Source: Cytophagales bacterium (GTDB lineage: Bacteria; Bacteroidota; Bacteroidia; Cytophagales; 172606-1). From it: a stretch of DNA of 64,000 nt. Shown piece after piece: positions 19,612-29,087 of this stretch. Every line of letters starts with the position of its first letter. Positions within the stretch are counted from its first letter, which is position 1. Both the position numbers and the translations under genes were made by a program. Under the pieces are notes generated by a model. It saw only the letters and a list, made by a program, of their open reading frames with translations. It had not been told where the DNA came from and made no database searches. Location of the stretch: the NCBI GenBank assembly GCA_030446715.1, contig JAUJMU010000008.1, forward strand, positions 221,280 to 285,279, in the 5' to 3' direction.

Positions 19612-19790
19612 AGACCCTCGGCCATTTTCAAGCGCAGCCTGGTGGTCAGCCTCAATCCGCACCACCAGTACCGCGCCTGCCTGAACGGCCGCGAACTGGC
19701 TTTCCGGACGCTTTCCCCCGGTGTGCTGCAACTGGATTTACCCGTCGGGATTTCCGAAGCGAGGTTAAAAATTCAAGCAAAGCAGGCCCT
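19612..19790 (+). pseudogene. Orphan C-terminal fragment of an unknown gene
   Basis: Directly after the stop at 19609, in another frame, the sequence reads AIFKRSLVVSLNPHHQYRA then CLNGRELAF, GVLQLDLPVG and ARLKI, which looks like the beta-strand-rich last domain of an exported glycan-degrading protein. There is no start or upstream body. It is probably the 3' end of a deleted gene. The rest of the gap to 20014 is A/T-rich with no gene seen. Confidence 0.4.
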
Positions 19791-20014
19791 CCCTGGTAGA
19801 GGACGAGTTTATTCTCCCGCAAACTTGCCCTGGAAGGTGTCACGGCACTTAAAGCAAAATTCTCATTTGTAAATATCATTATTAAGCTAAAATATTTAAT
19901 TTTATCAGTAGTACATACCGTATCTAATGCGTATACTTGGGTAATACTGTCGGAGTCGCCCTTGATTCCATCCGGTAACAATAAACGGTAGAGAAGTTTT
20001 ATTTCACCTGGTCC

Positions 20015-20614
20015 ATGAAGAATCCTGATCAATCCCATAAGGATGAAAAAAGTCTGTGGCAGGCTTTCCAGGACGGTGATGAGCAGGCGTATGAGCTTCT
20101 GTACCGCAATTATTTCAGTCTTTTGTACCGGTACGGCCGCAAATTCACCCCCAATATCAACCTGATCGAAGATTGTATCCAGGACTTATTCATTGGCTTA
20201 TGGAAAGGCCGGCAACAGCTTCAGCAACCCGCCTCCGTTAAAAACTACCTGCTCAAATCCCTGCGGTTGCGCATTTTCAAACAAACGTCGGCGCTGACAA
20301 AGTCACTCTATCAGCAGGAGATTCCCGAAGAATACGACACGGAAACAATGGTTTCCTATGAATTTGAACTCATCAGCCGGCAGACGGAAAGTGAGCAGCA
20401 CGAAAAAGTAAATCGTGCCCTGTCGCATTTATCCAAAAGGCAAAAAGAAGCTGTTTACTTAAAGTTCTACAACAACCTGAGCTACCAGGAAGTGGCAGCG
20501 GTCATGAATATCAGCGTCGAGGCTGTGTATAACCTGATCTCCAAATCGGTAGCCCTGCTGCAAAAGAGCATTCATAAAATTTATTTCCTGCTGCTCGTGC
20601 TCATCATGAGCTGA
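20015..20614 (+). CDS. ECF RNA polymerase sigma factor (FecI type)
   Basis: 199 residues. Region 2 spans about 25-95 (YELLYRNYFSLLYRYG, IEDCIQDLFIGLWKGRQQL, the usual core-binding and -10-recognition helices). Region 4 spans about 130-182 (LSHLSKRQKEAVYLKFYNNLSYQEVAAVMNI is the helix-turn-helix, given here in outline). The C-terminus has a short hydrophobic extension (IYFLLLVLIMS). It is followed by fecR (20845), susC with an STN domain and susD, the classic trans-envelope signalling arrangement in Bacteroidota: ligand binding to the SusC-type receptor is passed through FecR to this sigma factor, which then transcribes the uptake genes. Confidence 0.93.
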   Translation: MKNPDQSHKDEKSLWQAFQDGDEQAYELLYRNYFSLLYRYGRKFTPNINLIEDCIQDLFIGLWKGRQQLQQPASVKNYLLKSLRLRIFKQTSALTKSLYQQEIPEEYDTETMVSYEFELISRQTESEQHEKVNRALSHLSKRQKEAVYLKFYNNLSYQEVAAVMNISVEAVYNLISKSVALLQKSIHKIYFLLLVLIMS

Positions 20615-20770
20615 CTGCTTTTCCTCCGCTCCTCCGCGCCCGGTTATTCTCCCCTTCCCGCAGCAGAGAAGCGTGGCTGGTATGCCTTCCGGTAAGTTGG
20701 CTTTATTCTACAGGAAATTTACCCGGCCTCCCGGAGAGATTACAATCTTTATAAAATAAATTAAAATTTT

Positions 20771-20799
20771 TGATGAGATATCCCGCCGTCCCGGATAAT
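20771..20799 (+). promoter_or_regulatory. ECF-type two-box promoter-like motif upstream of fecR
   Basis: TGATGAG - 15 bases - GGATAAT, preceded by an A/T-rich tract (ATAAAATAAATTAAAATTTT), 46 bases upstream of the fecR start. The same boxes with the same spacing are found at 12952 (minus), 13184 and 43145, two of them before sulfatase genes. The position between sigma gene and fecR fits an autoregulated start site for the fecR-susC-susD transcript. Confidence 0.6.
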
Positions 20800-20844
20800 A
20801 CTGATAGAAGCATACGTTTAGCCTGATTTCCTCCCTCCCCTCAT

Positions 20845-21918
20845 ATGGATTATTCTGACTTCTCGGCCGAAGACTTTGCTTTGGATGAGCATTTTCAACA
20901 ATGGGTTCTGGCGCCGGATACCAATACAGCCCGGTTCTGGCACCGGTGGCTACAGGCGCATCCGGAAAAAGAGCCGGTTATCCGGGAAGCCGAAGCAATC
21001 GTGCGGCAAATGAGTAAGGACAGTGACGCTCCTGCTGCCGGCCGCGAGGAGGCCGTATGGACAAATATTTATAGTCACTTGCGGCGGGAAGAAGGTTTCG
21101 GACAAACAGCGCCGTCCCGGTCACGGCAGTTGCGGAGGCCGGTCTTTGCCACTTACCTCCCGGCCTGGCAGAAGATGGCTGCCGGCCTTGCCGGATTTCT
21201 GCTGATAGCGGCTCTCCTGCTGATAATCAACCAGTTGATGGGTACCCGGTATACGACCGGTTTTGCCGAAACCGAGACGATCACGCTGCCCGACGGCTCC
21301 CGGGTCATTCTGAACGCCAACTCTTCCCTGAAGTTGTCTCCCGCCTGGCATTCCGACCAGGCAAGGGAGGTTTGGCTGGAAGGGGAAGCCTTTTTCCACG
21401 TCAGCAAAAAGCCGGGAGCCGGCAATGCCCGGTTCATCGTCCATACGGATCATTTACAGGTGGAAGTATTGGGAACCCAGTTTAATGTGAACAACCGCCG
21501 GGGAAAAACGAAAGTGGTGTTGACGGAAGGAAAAGTAAAGTTAAACGACCAGGACAATGACAATAACCTGCTCATGCAACCGGGAGATTACGTAGAGTAC
21601 TCCAATCAGCAGACCTCGTTTTCGAGGAAGAAAGTAGACCCCCTCCTGTACTCTTCCTGGAAAAACAACCGGCTCATCTTCACCGATACGCCCCTCGGGG
21701 AAGTGGCCCACCGGTTAGAGGATCATTACGGACTGCAGGTGGTATTCAGGGATGAGTCTTTACGGGAGCTTGCTTTCACCGGTAATTTCCCCGCCAATGA
21801 CCTTTCCTTCTTCCTGCAGGTGCTGTCCCGGTCTTTGGATATTGCCGTAACCCACGACGGCAACCAGATTGTGATTGATCAGCAGCCCGAAAATCAAGCT
21901 CCCACGCTACCGGAATAA
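20845..21918 (+). CDS. FecR-family anti-sigma factor
   Basis: 357 residues. The cytoplasmic N-terminal sigma-binding part (1-105) begins MDYSDFSAEDFALDEHFQQW. One transmembrane helix lies at about 111-131 (MAAGLAGFLLIAALLLIINQ). The periplasmic FecR domain (about 135-240) contains ETITLPDGSRVILNANS, VWLEGEAFFHV and VEVLGTQFNVN. A DUF4974-type C-terminal domain (about 270-345; LIFTDTPLGEVAHRLEDHYG, FTGNFPANDLSFFL) contacts the receptor signalling domain. Its stop overlaps the susC start by one base (TAATG), so translation is probably coupled. It should hold the sigma factor at 20015 inactive until the receptor signals. Confidence 0.95.
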   Translation: MDYSDFSAEDFALDEHFQQWVLAPDTNTARFWHRWLQAHPEKEPVIREAEAIVRQMSKDSDAPAAGREEAVWTNIYSHLRREEGFGQTAPSRSRQLRRPVFATYLPAWQKMAAGLAGFLLIAALLLIINQLMGTRYTTGFAETETITLPDGSRVILNANSSLKLSPAWHSDQAREVWLEGEAFFHVSKKPGAGNARFIVHTDHLQVEVLGTQFNVNNRRGKTKVVLTEGKVKLNDQDNDNNLLMQPGDYVEYSNQQTSFSRKKVDPLLYSSWKNNRLIFTDTPLGEVAHRLEDHYGLQVVFRDESLRELAFTGNFPANDLSFFLQVLSRSLDIAVTHDGNQIVIDQQPENQAPTLPE

Positions 21919-24900
21919 TGGACATGAGAAAAAAAATACAGCCACTCAACATTTTACTCGCCTTCATGCTCAGCCTCGCAACGGGGGTAATGGCTACCCC
22001 GGCCGGGGCCCAGGAAGTGGCCTTTGCCCGGGTGCCGCAGGACGGAAATACCGTCAGCCAGCCAGCCGGTAAGCGGGAATTAAAATCCGTGCTGTCCGAG
22101 ATCGAGTCTAAACAGCACGTGTATTTCAGCTACAACAGCCATTCACTCAAGAATAAGTACGTAGCCATCCAAACCAATGGGCTCAACCGCGAGAACCTGG
22201 AAAAATACCTGGCTGAGGCCATTGCACCGCTGGGCCTGAAGATTGAAAGATTAAAGGACAACCAGTACCTGATTTATGCCAAAAACAACAAGCGGCTGCT
22301 CAGGGAAATTAAGAACCGGGGAATTGAGCCGTCCGGTGATACCACCCGGCAAGCCCTGCTCGACCCGCTGCCGGGGTTTGTCGAAACTACCCCGTCCGCC
22401 CCCGTCACCCTGTCGGGTAAAGTGACTTCCGACACGGGAGAAGAACTGCCGGGGGTGAGTGTTGTGCTCAAAGGCACTACTACCGGAACGGCAACCGGTC
22501 CGGAGGGCAACTATACCCTTACCGTTCCGGACGGAGACGGAGTTTTGGTGTTTTCGTTCATCGGGTACGTTACCCGGGAAGTACCCATCGGGGGCCGGAC
22601 CAGGGTAGATCTGTCGCTGACGCCGGACATCAAATCCTTACAGGAAGTAGTGGTGGTAGGTTACGGCCCCGCTCAGAACCGCCGCGATATCACCGGTTCG
22701 GTTTCGTCGGTGAATGTAAAAGAGCTGGAAGGCGTGCCCATGGCCGGCATTGATGCGTTGATCCAGGGCCGGGTCCCCGGCGTGCAGGTGATTCAGAACT
22801 CGGGTACGCCCGGCGGCGGGGTTACCGTACGCATCCGGGGCACCACCTCGATCAGTTCCGGCAACGACCCGCTGTACGTGGTAGACGGCATCCCGATTGC
22901 CACCGGCGATTTCTCCGAAATCAACGCGGGCCAGCAGGGCACCAACGCCCTGGCCGACATCAATCCCACCGACATCGAATCGATTGAAATCCTGAAAGAC
23001 GCTTCGGCTTCGGCCATTTACGGGGCCCGGGCCGCCAACGGAGTGGTGTTGATTACAACCAGGCGCGGCAAATCCGGCAAAACCCGGGTAACGGCCAACG
23101 TGAGCCACGGCGTACAGCAACTGGGCAGAAAGATGGAAATGCTCAGCAGCCGCGAACTGGTGCAATTGTTTTACGACCAGACCAGCAATGCCAACCAGAA
23201 CCTGCCCATCTTTTTACAGGACACCGCCGCCCTTTACGACCCGCGCAACCAAACCGACTGGCAGGAAGAGCTGTTCCGGCCGGCCCCCATTACCACCGCC
23301 GACCTGAGTTTCCGGGGCGGGGAAGCTAAACTGAGATTTGCCGTTACCCTGGGCTATTTCGGCCAGGAAGGGATTGTGATCAACTCCGGCTTCAAACGCT
23401 TAGCTTCCCGGATCAACCTGGATTACGAGGTAAATAAGAAATTGCGGATCGGCAACAGCCTCTCCTTTACCCGGACCGACAACCAGCGCATCACTTCCGA
23501 TAATAACGAACAGTCGGTGCTCACCAATTCCATCCGGATGCTGCCTTTCGTACCGGTTTACAACCCCGACGGTTCTTATAATTTCACCACCAACACGAGT
23601 GGTTCCTTCAACAACCCGATTGCCCTTGCCAACGGCATTGACTATAATTCAAAAGGCAACCGTTTACTGGGCAGCATTCACGCCGAATACGACATCATTG
23701 AAGGGCTGACTTTCCGGACGCAATGGAGCGTAGACCTGCTGAACCAGCGGGATAACCGGTTCGTGAGCTCGGTGGCTACGGAACGGGGCGAACGGCGGGC
23801 CAGCGCCGCCGCCACGCAAAATTTAAGCTGGACCAATAGCAATACCCTCAGTTATAAAAGAACCTTCAACCAGGATCATGAGGTAAGTGTACTGGTTGGG
23901 TACGAGCAGCAGGAAATCCAGCGCGAAAGCAACCGCAGCGAAACGTCCGGGCACTCCAGCGACGATATTACTACCGTAAACGGGGGGCCGATCCTGGAGA
24001 CGGCTACTTCCGAAAGACGCGGCTTCGGGATTGAATCCCTTTTCGGCCGGATCAACTACGGGTTTAAGGATAAATACTTATTTACGGCCAACGTACGCCG
24101 CGATGCGTCTTCGAAGTTCGGGCGGAATAACCGCTACGGCGTGTTCCCGTCGGCCTCGGTGGGCTGGCGGATCTCGTCGGAGCCGTTTATGCAAAACGTC
24201 CGGTTTATTTCCGATTTAAAACTCCGAGGCAGCGTGGGGGCGACCGGCAACCAGGACATTCCGGAGTACGCCACCCGCGGCCTTTTTGTAGCCGGCCGCA
24301 ATTACGTGGGCTTCGGCGGGGTATTCCCGACCGAAGTGGCCAACCCGGATTTAAGGTGGGAATCCACGACGCAGTACAACGTGGCCCTGGATTTTGCCGT
24401 GCTCAACAACCGCATTACGTTCGTAGCGGAAGCCTACCTGAAGCGCACCAAAGATTTGCTCATTCTCCGGTCGCTGCCGCAGCCCTACGGCATCAACAAC
24501 GTGTGGCGCAACGATGCCGACACCGAGAACCGCGGGCTGGAGTTTGGCATCAACAGCAATAATCTGGTGGGAAATTTTAAGTGGGAAAGCAATTTTAACA
24601 TCAGTTTCAACCGGAATAAAATCCTCAAATTCGGCGATTCCTTCCGGTCAACCGTGGCCCGGCAAGGGTTCAACATCAACGGGCCCGTATCGAACATCCA
24701 GGAAGGACAACCCATCGGTATTCTCATGGGCTTGAATGCGATCCGCGTCTTGTCTGCGGATGAGGATAACCCGACCGGGCTGCGCAACGGCCAGGTCCTG
24801 GTGGCCGGCGATTACCTGGTAGACGATCTGAACGGGGATAACCTGATCAATGGCACCGATATCAACAATACGATTATCGGCTACGCCCAGCCCTTTTTCA

Positions 24901-25385
24901 CGGGCGGCTTCACCAACAACTTCTCCTACAAGAACTGGCAGTTGAATGTGTTTTTGCAGGGTACCTACGGCAACGATATTTTCAACGCCAGCCGGGCCAT
25001 TGTGGAAGGCATGGACAGCTACGACAATGCCGGCAGGAATACGCTGCGGCGCTGGCGCCAGCAAAGCGACGTAACCGGCGTGCCGATTGCCCTTCAGGGC
25101 CAGTCCCGCAACCAGCCGCAGAGCCGGTTCATCGAAGACGGTTCTTACCTGCGGGTAAAAGTGATTACCCTGAGTTATACCCTGCCCAAAACGCTGACCG
25201 ACCGGATCAAAATGGCTAACCTGAAAGTGTACGTCACCGGGCAGAACCTGCTCACGTTTACCAATTACTCGGGTTGGGACCCGGAAGTGAACACGTTTAG
25301 CCGCAATCCTTACGATCTGGGCATTGACTACGGTTCTTTCCCGCAGGCGCGCACCGTAGTAGTAGGTTTAAATGTCGGTTTTTAA
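21918..25385 (+). CDS. SusC/RagA-family TonB-linked outer-membrane protein with STN domain
   Basis: 1155 residues. The start at 21918 overlaps the fecR stop; a second ATG two codons later is possible. Signal peptide to about 32 (ATPAGAQ). The secretin/TonB N-terminal (STN) domain (about 45-120, HVYFSYNSHSLKNKYV, YLAEAIAPLGLKIE) marks a signalling receptor. A carboxypeptidase-regulatory-like domain (about 155-235, SGKVTSDTGEELPGVSVVLKG is outlined), a TonB-linked stretch EVVVVGYG, a plug domain with VDGIPI and ILKDASASAIYGARAANGV, and a large barrel ending VVVGLNVGF follow. It forms the outer-membrane oligosaccharide transporter with the SusD-like lipoprotein encoded next, and probably senses ligand for FecR. 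Confidence 0.96.
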   Translation: MDMRKKIQPLNILLAFMLSLATGVMATPAGAQEVAFARVPQDGNTVSQPAGKRELKSVLSEIESKQHVYFSYNSHSLKNKYVAIQTNGLNRENLEKYLAEAIAPLGLKIERLKDNQYLIYAKNNKRLLREIKNRGIEPSGDTTRQALLDPLPGFVETTPSAPVTLSGKVTSDTGEELPGVSVVLKGTTTGTATGPEGNYTLTVPDGDGVLVFSFIGYVTREVPIGGRTRVDLSLTPDIKSLQEVVVVGYGPAQNRRDITGSVSSVNVKELEGVPMAGIDALIQGRVPGVQVIQNSGTPGGGVTVRIRGTTSISSGNDPLYVVDGIPIATGDFSEINAGQQGTNALADINPTDIESIEILKDASASAIYGARAANGVVLITTRRGKSGKTRVTANVSHGVQQLGRKMEMLSSRELVQLFYDQTSNANQNLPIFLQDTAALYDPRNQTDWQEELFRPAPITTADLSFRGGEAKLRFAVTLGYFGQEGIVINSGFKRLASRINLDYEVNKKLRIGNSLSFTRTDNQRITSDNNEQSVLTNSIRMLPFVPVYNPDGSYNFTTNTSGSFNNPIALANGIDYNSKGNRLLGSIHAEYDIIEGLTFRTQWSVDLLNQRDNRFVSSVATERGERRASAAATQNLSWTNSNTLSYKRTFNQDHEVSVLVGYEQQEIQRESNRSETSGHSSDDITTVNGGPILETATSERRGFGIESLFGRINYGFKDKYLFTANVRRDASSKFGRNNRYGVFPSASVGWRISSEPFMQNVRFISDLKLRGSVGATGNQDIPEYATRGLFVAGRNYVGFGGVFPTEVANPDLRWESTTQYNVALDFAVLNNRITFVAEAYLKRTKDLLILRSLPQPYGINNVWRNDADTENRGLEFGINSNNLVGNFKWESNFNISFNRNKILKFGDSFRSTVARQGFNINGPVSNIQEGQPIGILMGLNAIRVLSADEDNPTGLRNGQVLVAGDYLVDDLNGDNLINGTDINNTIIGYAQPFFTGGFTNNFSYKNWQLNVFLQGTYGNDIFNASRAIVEGMDSYDNAGRNTLRRWRQQSDVTGVPIALQGQSRNQPQSRFIEDGSYLRVKVITLSYTLPKTLTDRIKMANLKVYVTGQNLLTFTNYSGWDPEVNTFSRNPYDLGIDYGSFPQARTVVVGLNVGF

Positions 25386-25396
25386 TTACGAAATCC

Positions 25397-26971
25397 ATGA
25401 AATCTGTTCTGCAAAATAAGGCATTCAAAATAATGCCCGCCGGCACCGGATGGAAGCACCGGGCCCCTGATGCTAAAAACCTTAAGCGGCAACTGCTGCA
25501 CCTGGGGATGATTTGTGCACTGATGGGCGTTTTTTCCTGCGAGGTGCTGGAACAGGAACCGGTAAGCGTGATCCCGTCCGACAGCTTCTTCAAGGACCTG
25601 GCGCAGGCAGAAGGGGCGGTGATCGGTTTGTATGACGGCGCCCAGGTAATTGGCAATGAGAATAATCCCATCTGGCTGATCCTGCGGGGCGACGGCCGTT
25701 CCGACCTATACCAGGTTGGCGTGGGCACCGCCCGGCAAAATTTAGTGAACAACAACCTCCAGACCTCCAACAACCCGGACCCCTCCTGGGCAAATACATA
25801 CGACATCATCAATGCGGCCAACAATGTGATCTACTTCACCGCCAGACTGCCCGAAACGGTTCCGTCCCGGATCGAAAAACGCGAGCAGCTGATCGGGGAA
25901 GCCAAATTTATGCGGGCCTGGATGTATTTCAACGCCGTGCGGAACTGGCGCAACGTGCCGCTCATCACCTTCCCTTTCATTACCCTGGACAGCCTGCAGC
26001 CGGCGGCCAAGTACCAGAAGTTTTACGACCACCCCAATTACCCCAAGGATGACGCCGTGCTGGTGCAGATCGGGCAGGACCTGCTGGCCGCCGAAGAGGC
26101 GTTGCCCCTGGATTACGGTTCCTCGGCGGTACAGACCCGCGGGCGGGCCACCAAAGGCGCGGCGCGGGCCATGCTGGCGTCGGTTTACCTCTGGCGGGCC
26201 AGTTATGAACGGTTACCGGAGTTTTATGAGCCGGCCATTGTCTACGCCCAAAAGGTAATTGACGATGCGGCCCGGTACCGGTTGCTGCCCGGCACTGCGT
26301 ACGGCACCATTTTTACCGGCCGCAACACCGAAGAAGCCATTTTTGAGCTGCAGTTCAGTTATTTGTTCAACGAGAGCAGCCAGATTGCCGGCCAGTTTCT
26401 GCCCCCGGCAACTTTAGGCCGCGGCGGCCAACATCAACTGGCGCCCTCCACGGCCATTGCCAATGCCTACGTACCCGGTGATTTACGGAAAGAGGCGAGT
26501 ATTCAGAACACCGGCACCCCGGCGGTAGCGCCCTGGACCCGGAACAACCTGAACTACGTGAATAAGTACCAGGGTACTCTGTCAGGCACCGGGCGCGAGC
26601 AGGACGATAATTTGAAAATCCTGCGCCTGGCCGACATGTACCTGATCAAAGCGGAAGCTTTAAATGAACTGGGCCGTACGGCGGAGGCGCTGGAGGCCCT
26701 GAACGTTATCCGGGACCGGGCTTTTGGCGGTGATGATACGAAGCGTATTACCGCCACCGACCAGGAAACCGTCCGGGAAGCAATTGCCAATGAACGCTTT
26801 GTGGAACTGGCTTTTGAAGGGCACCGGTGGTATGACCTGGTGCGTACCCATCAACTGGAAGCAAAGCAGCCGGCCTTGACCGATACCCCCGACAAGTTGA
26901 ACCGGCAGCGCTACTGGCCCATTCAAAACGGGATGATAGCGGAGGGCTTTATCCAGAACCCGGGTTACTGA
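25397..26971 (+). CDS. RagB/SusD-family outer-membrane glycan-binding lipoprotein
   Basis: 524 residues, usual SusD length. A lipobox (ALMGVFSC, Cys48) follows an unusually long basic N-terminus; the start at 25397 is the first ATG after the susC stop, 11 bases away. SusD features include FFKDLAQAEGAVIGLYDG, the AKFMRAWMYFNAVRNWRNVPL region of TPR helices, RATKGAARAMLASVYLWR and the C-terminal ANERFVELAFEGHRWYDLVR signature, ending IQNPGY. It acts as the surface lid and glycan-binding partner of the SusC protein. It is in the same operon as sigma-linked fecR and susC. Confidence 0.95.
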   Translation: MKSVLQNKAFKIMPAGTGWKHRAPDAKNLKRQLLHLGMICALMGVFSCEVLEQEPVSVIPSDSFFKDLAQAEGAVIGLYDGAQVIGNENNPIWLILRGDGRSDLYQVGVGTARQNLVNNNLQTSNNPDPSWANTYDIINAANNVIYFTARLPETVPSRIEKREQLIGEAKFMRAWMYFNAVRNWRNVPLITFPFITLDSLQPAAKYQKFYDHPNYPKDDAVLVQIGQDLLAAEEALPLDYGSSAVQTRGRATKGAARAMLASVYLWRASYERLPEFYEPAIVYAQKVIDDAARYRLLPGTAYGTIFTGRNTEEAIFELQFSYLFNESSQIAGQFLPPATLGRGGQHQLAPSTAIANAYVPGDLRKEASIQNTGTPAVAPWTRNNLNYVNKYQGTLSGTGREQDDNLKILRLADMYLIKAEALNELGRTAEALEALNVIRDRAFGGDDTKRITATDQETVREAIANERFVELAFEGHRWYDLVRTHQLEAKQPALTDTPDKLNRQRYWPIQNGMIAEGFIQNPGY

Positions 26972-27103
26972 CCGGACAGATTCAGGGAGCGGCCATTGCG
27001 TAAACTTCAGCGTACACCGGCGCTGGCCAGCTCATGAAGACGCGTTGGCCGGCTGGCCGTCATCAACCAAAAGTGATAAGTTTTATCAAAATAACCGAGA
27101 CAG

Positions 27104-28102
27104 ATGAAATCCATAAATAAATATATAAGGTTAATAGCCTTGTTGTACGCCGGCTTATCTATGTTCAGCAGTTGCGAGCCGGAAGAAAACTACCCTACGT
27201 TAGAGCCGAGCATCATGTGGAAGATACTGCCGGATACCTCCATTTCGGTGTTTTCGAGCGGGTTAAGCCGGGCAGGGCTTTCTAAAGTTTTAAATAATCC
27301 CGGGAATACCTACACGGTTTTCCCGGTAGCTAATGAAAGCTTACGGCTTTTTCTGGCCGATACCTCCCGGCACGAGGGCTTTGCCTCAATTACCGAACTG
27401 GGCAACGATCTGGATATGCTGACTGCCATTATGAATTACCACCTGGTACCCGCCGTCAAGTTAACGACCGCAGAATTGCAGGCTTTACCGGCGGTGAACA
27501 CGGTGGAAGGAACCGCTATTTCCATCAGCCCACTTGACAATGGAATCAGGCTGAACAATAAAGCTACTACCACGGCAACCAATCAGCAACTTGCCGTAAA
27601 CGGGGCTATTCATACCATTGATTCCCTGCTGATCCCGGCCACTGTAAATATCAGATCACTTCGTCAGACGATACAAGCTGACCCGGATTTGAGCACTTTC
27701 TACGCGGCCATCGGGCGGGTGTCAGCCGCCAATGCGACCCTAAAGGCTTTTTTCAACGGAACCAGCAGCCTGCGTACGGTTTTTGCCCCTACCAACGCCG
27801 CTTTTGCCGACTACTTCAGGCGGTTTCCGGCCGACCGGTCGGTAGCAAATATGAACACGCAAAAATTAACCAACCTGGTTAATTTCCTGATTTTGCAAGG
27901 AGCTGGCAAACGAAACCAAGCCTATTTTACCGGTGCAACAGAACGCACCAATTTTACCAGGGCAGGCAGGCCCGTATTTGTAACCATAACCGGTGCTCCT
28001 TTCCGGTTCGGTACGGCCAATGTAGTAATCCCCGATGTCAATGCTTTCCGGGGGGTAATACACGTAATTGATGCCATTCCGGTGCCGGGTGTAGGATTTT
28101 AA
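27104..28102 (+). CDS. Fasciclin (FAS1)-domain lipoprotein
   Basis: 332 residues. Lipobox SMFSSC (Cys24). Two FAS1-like domains: about 38-180 (ISVFSSGLSRAGLSKVLNN, YTVFPVANESL, MNYHLVP, AVNGAIHTIDSLLIP) and about 185-330 (FYAAIGRVSAANATLKAFF, TVFAPTNAAFADYF, LVNFLILQG, GVIHVIDAIPVPG). The H-x-I-D ending of each domain is typical. FAS1 lipoproteins often follow susD in such loci and are presumed surface glycan-binding or adhesion proteins. It probably belongs to the sigma/fecR/susCD transcript, though 132 bases with an inverted repeat (about 27024-27058) separate it from susD. Confidence 0.85.
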   Translation: MKSINKYIRLIALLYAGLSMFSSCEPEENYPTLEPSIMWKILPDTSISVFSSGLSRAGLSKVLNNPGNTYTVFPVANESLRLFLADTSRHEGFASITELGNDLDMLTAIMNYHLVPAVKLTTAELQALPAVNTVEGTAISISPLDNGIRLNNKATTTATNQQLAVNGAIHTIDSLLIPATVNIRSLRQTIQADPDLSTFYAAIGRVSAANATLKAFFNGTSSLRTVFAPTNAAFADYFRRFPADRSVANMNTQKLTNLVNFLILQGAGKRNQAYFTGATERTNFTRAGRPVFVTITGAPFRFGTANVVIPDVNAFRGVIHVIDAIPVPGVGF

Positions 28103-28139
28103 AAGGTTCATCTTTGTCAGGAGGCTTAAACTTATTTCC

Positions 28140-28577
28140 ATGAAATTAATTTATTCAGCTATAATCATAAATAATTATTCTGCCCGGCGCACGCTGCTAA
28201 CCTGTCTGACCGGTTTGATTTTTATCCTGTCCGGTTGCGAGGAAACAATCGGGCCGCCTGCCGCCTGTTTTACCGTTAACGTGCAGGATGACGAAGGTAA
28301 GCTGGTGGAAACCAACACCGTAAAGGCCGGCCAGTTTGTTACCTTTCTCAATTGCAGCACCTACGCGGCGTACCTGGCGCTGTATACCGGTGACCCCGGC
28401 AAGGTGCGGGCTGACTACGCAGCCCCCGGGAGGGAATTTCCGGTCAGACCCGGCTTTTATGAATATACTTACAGGACCCCCGGTACCTATACGGTAACGT
28501 TCATGGCTAGTCAGTACGGAAAGGACAAAGAAGTTCTGCGATCAGAAGCCGTCCGGATGATTACGGTTGAGCCCTGA
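28140..28577 (+). CDS. Small surface lipoprotein with PKD-like beta domain
   Basis: 145 residues. Lipobox FILSGC (Cys33). The mature part is one beta-sandwich-like domain with a PKD-type ending (YEYTYRTPGTYTVTFMASQYG) and VKAGQFVTFLNCSTYA, as in PKD domains that frame ligands or act as spacers. It starts 38 bases after the fasciclin gene and is likely its operon mate, perhaps a surface glycan-binding accessory of the SusCD complex. The specific function is not known. Confidence 0.75.
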   Translation: MKLIYSAIIINNYSARRTLLTCLTGLIFILSGCEETIGPPAACFTVNVQDDEGKLVETNTVKAGQFVTFLNCSTYAAYLALYTGDPGKVRADYAAPGREFPVRPGFYEYTYRTPGTYTVTFMASQYGKDKEVLRSEAVRMITVEP

Positions 28578-29087
28578 ACACTAATCCTGCCGCCTGCCTC
28601 CTCCATTACCTGGCAGGTGGGTTGGTCTGTACCCCCCTCAGCCGGGAAGTAGTTTATCTACAACCCGGCCTTACTCATTCAGGAAAGGGCAGCAGTCTGC
28701 AATGGTCATTCTGAAATAGTAGAATGCAGACCAGGCAGCCTTTTGTTTGTTGCCCTGATTGCCATTACATGCGTACTTATTTTCTTCACCGGCTTTTCAA
28801 CCCCCGGGTATTGGCAAGTCCAGACAGCCTGTTTGTATAGAAGCAACAGCACAATTTGGTAAAAAGGGGTACTTTGCCGGCAAATCCCCGTTTACCCGTC
28901 GGCAGATGCGGCAAAATCCACTACTCAATTATAATGTATATATTTACTCAGTACTCCGTGAACTAAGTAAGTTCAGGAAAATTGTGGGTGGAAAACGCCA
29001 ACAATTACGCTTCTCAACTTACTTTACTTAACGATGTACTCACCCCCCTCATGATAAAAATCTAAACTGCTTTAACCTTTAACCCGG
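28578..29087. other. Intergenic stretch, no gene recognised
   Basis: About 510 bases between the small lipoprotein gene and the malectin/Kelch gene. Open frames here are short and show no family pattern. Short complementary stretches (ACTAAGTAAGT near 28963 against ACTTACTTTACTTA near 29020) could form a weak hairpin before the next gene. No other structure was recognised. Confidence 0.4.

Noticed and set aside
26972..27103. Inverted GGCCAGC/GCTGGCC pair between susD and the fasciclin gene as a terminator
   Set aside because: The arms are short with a long loop and no T run follows; it may be chance in GC-rich sequence, so it is only mentioned in the neighbour's entry.
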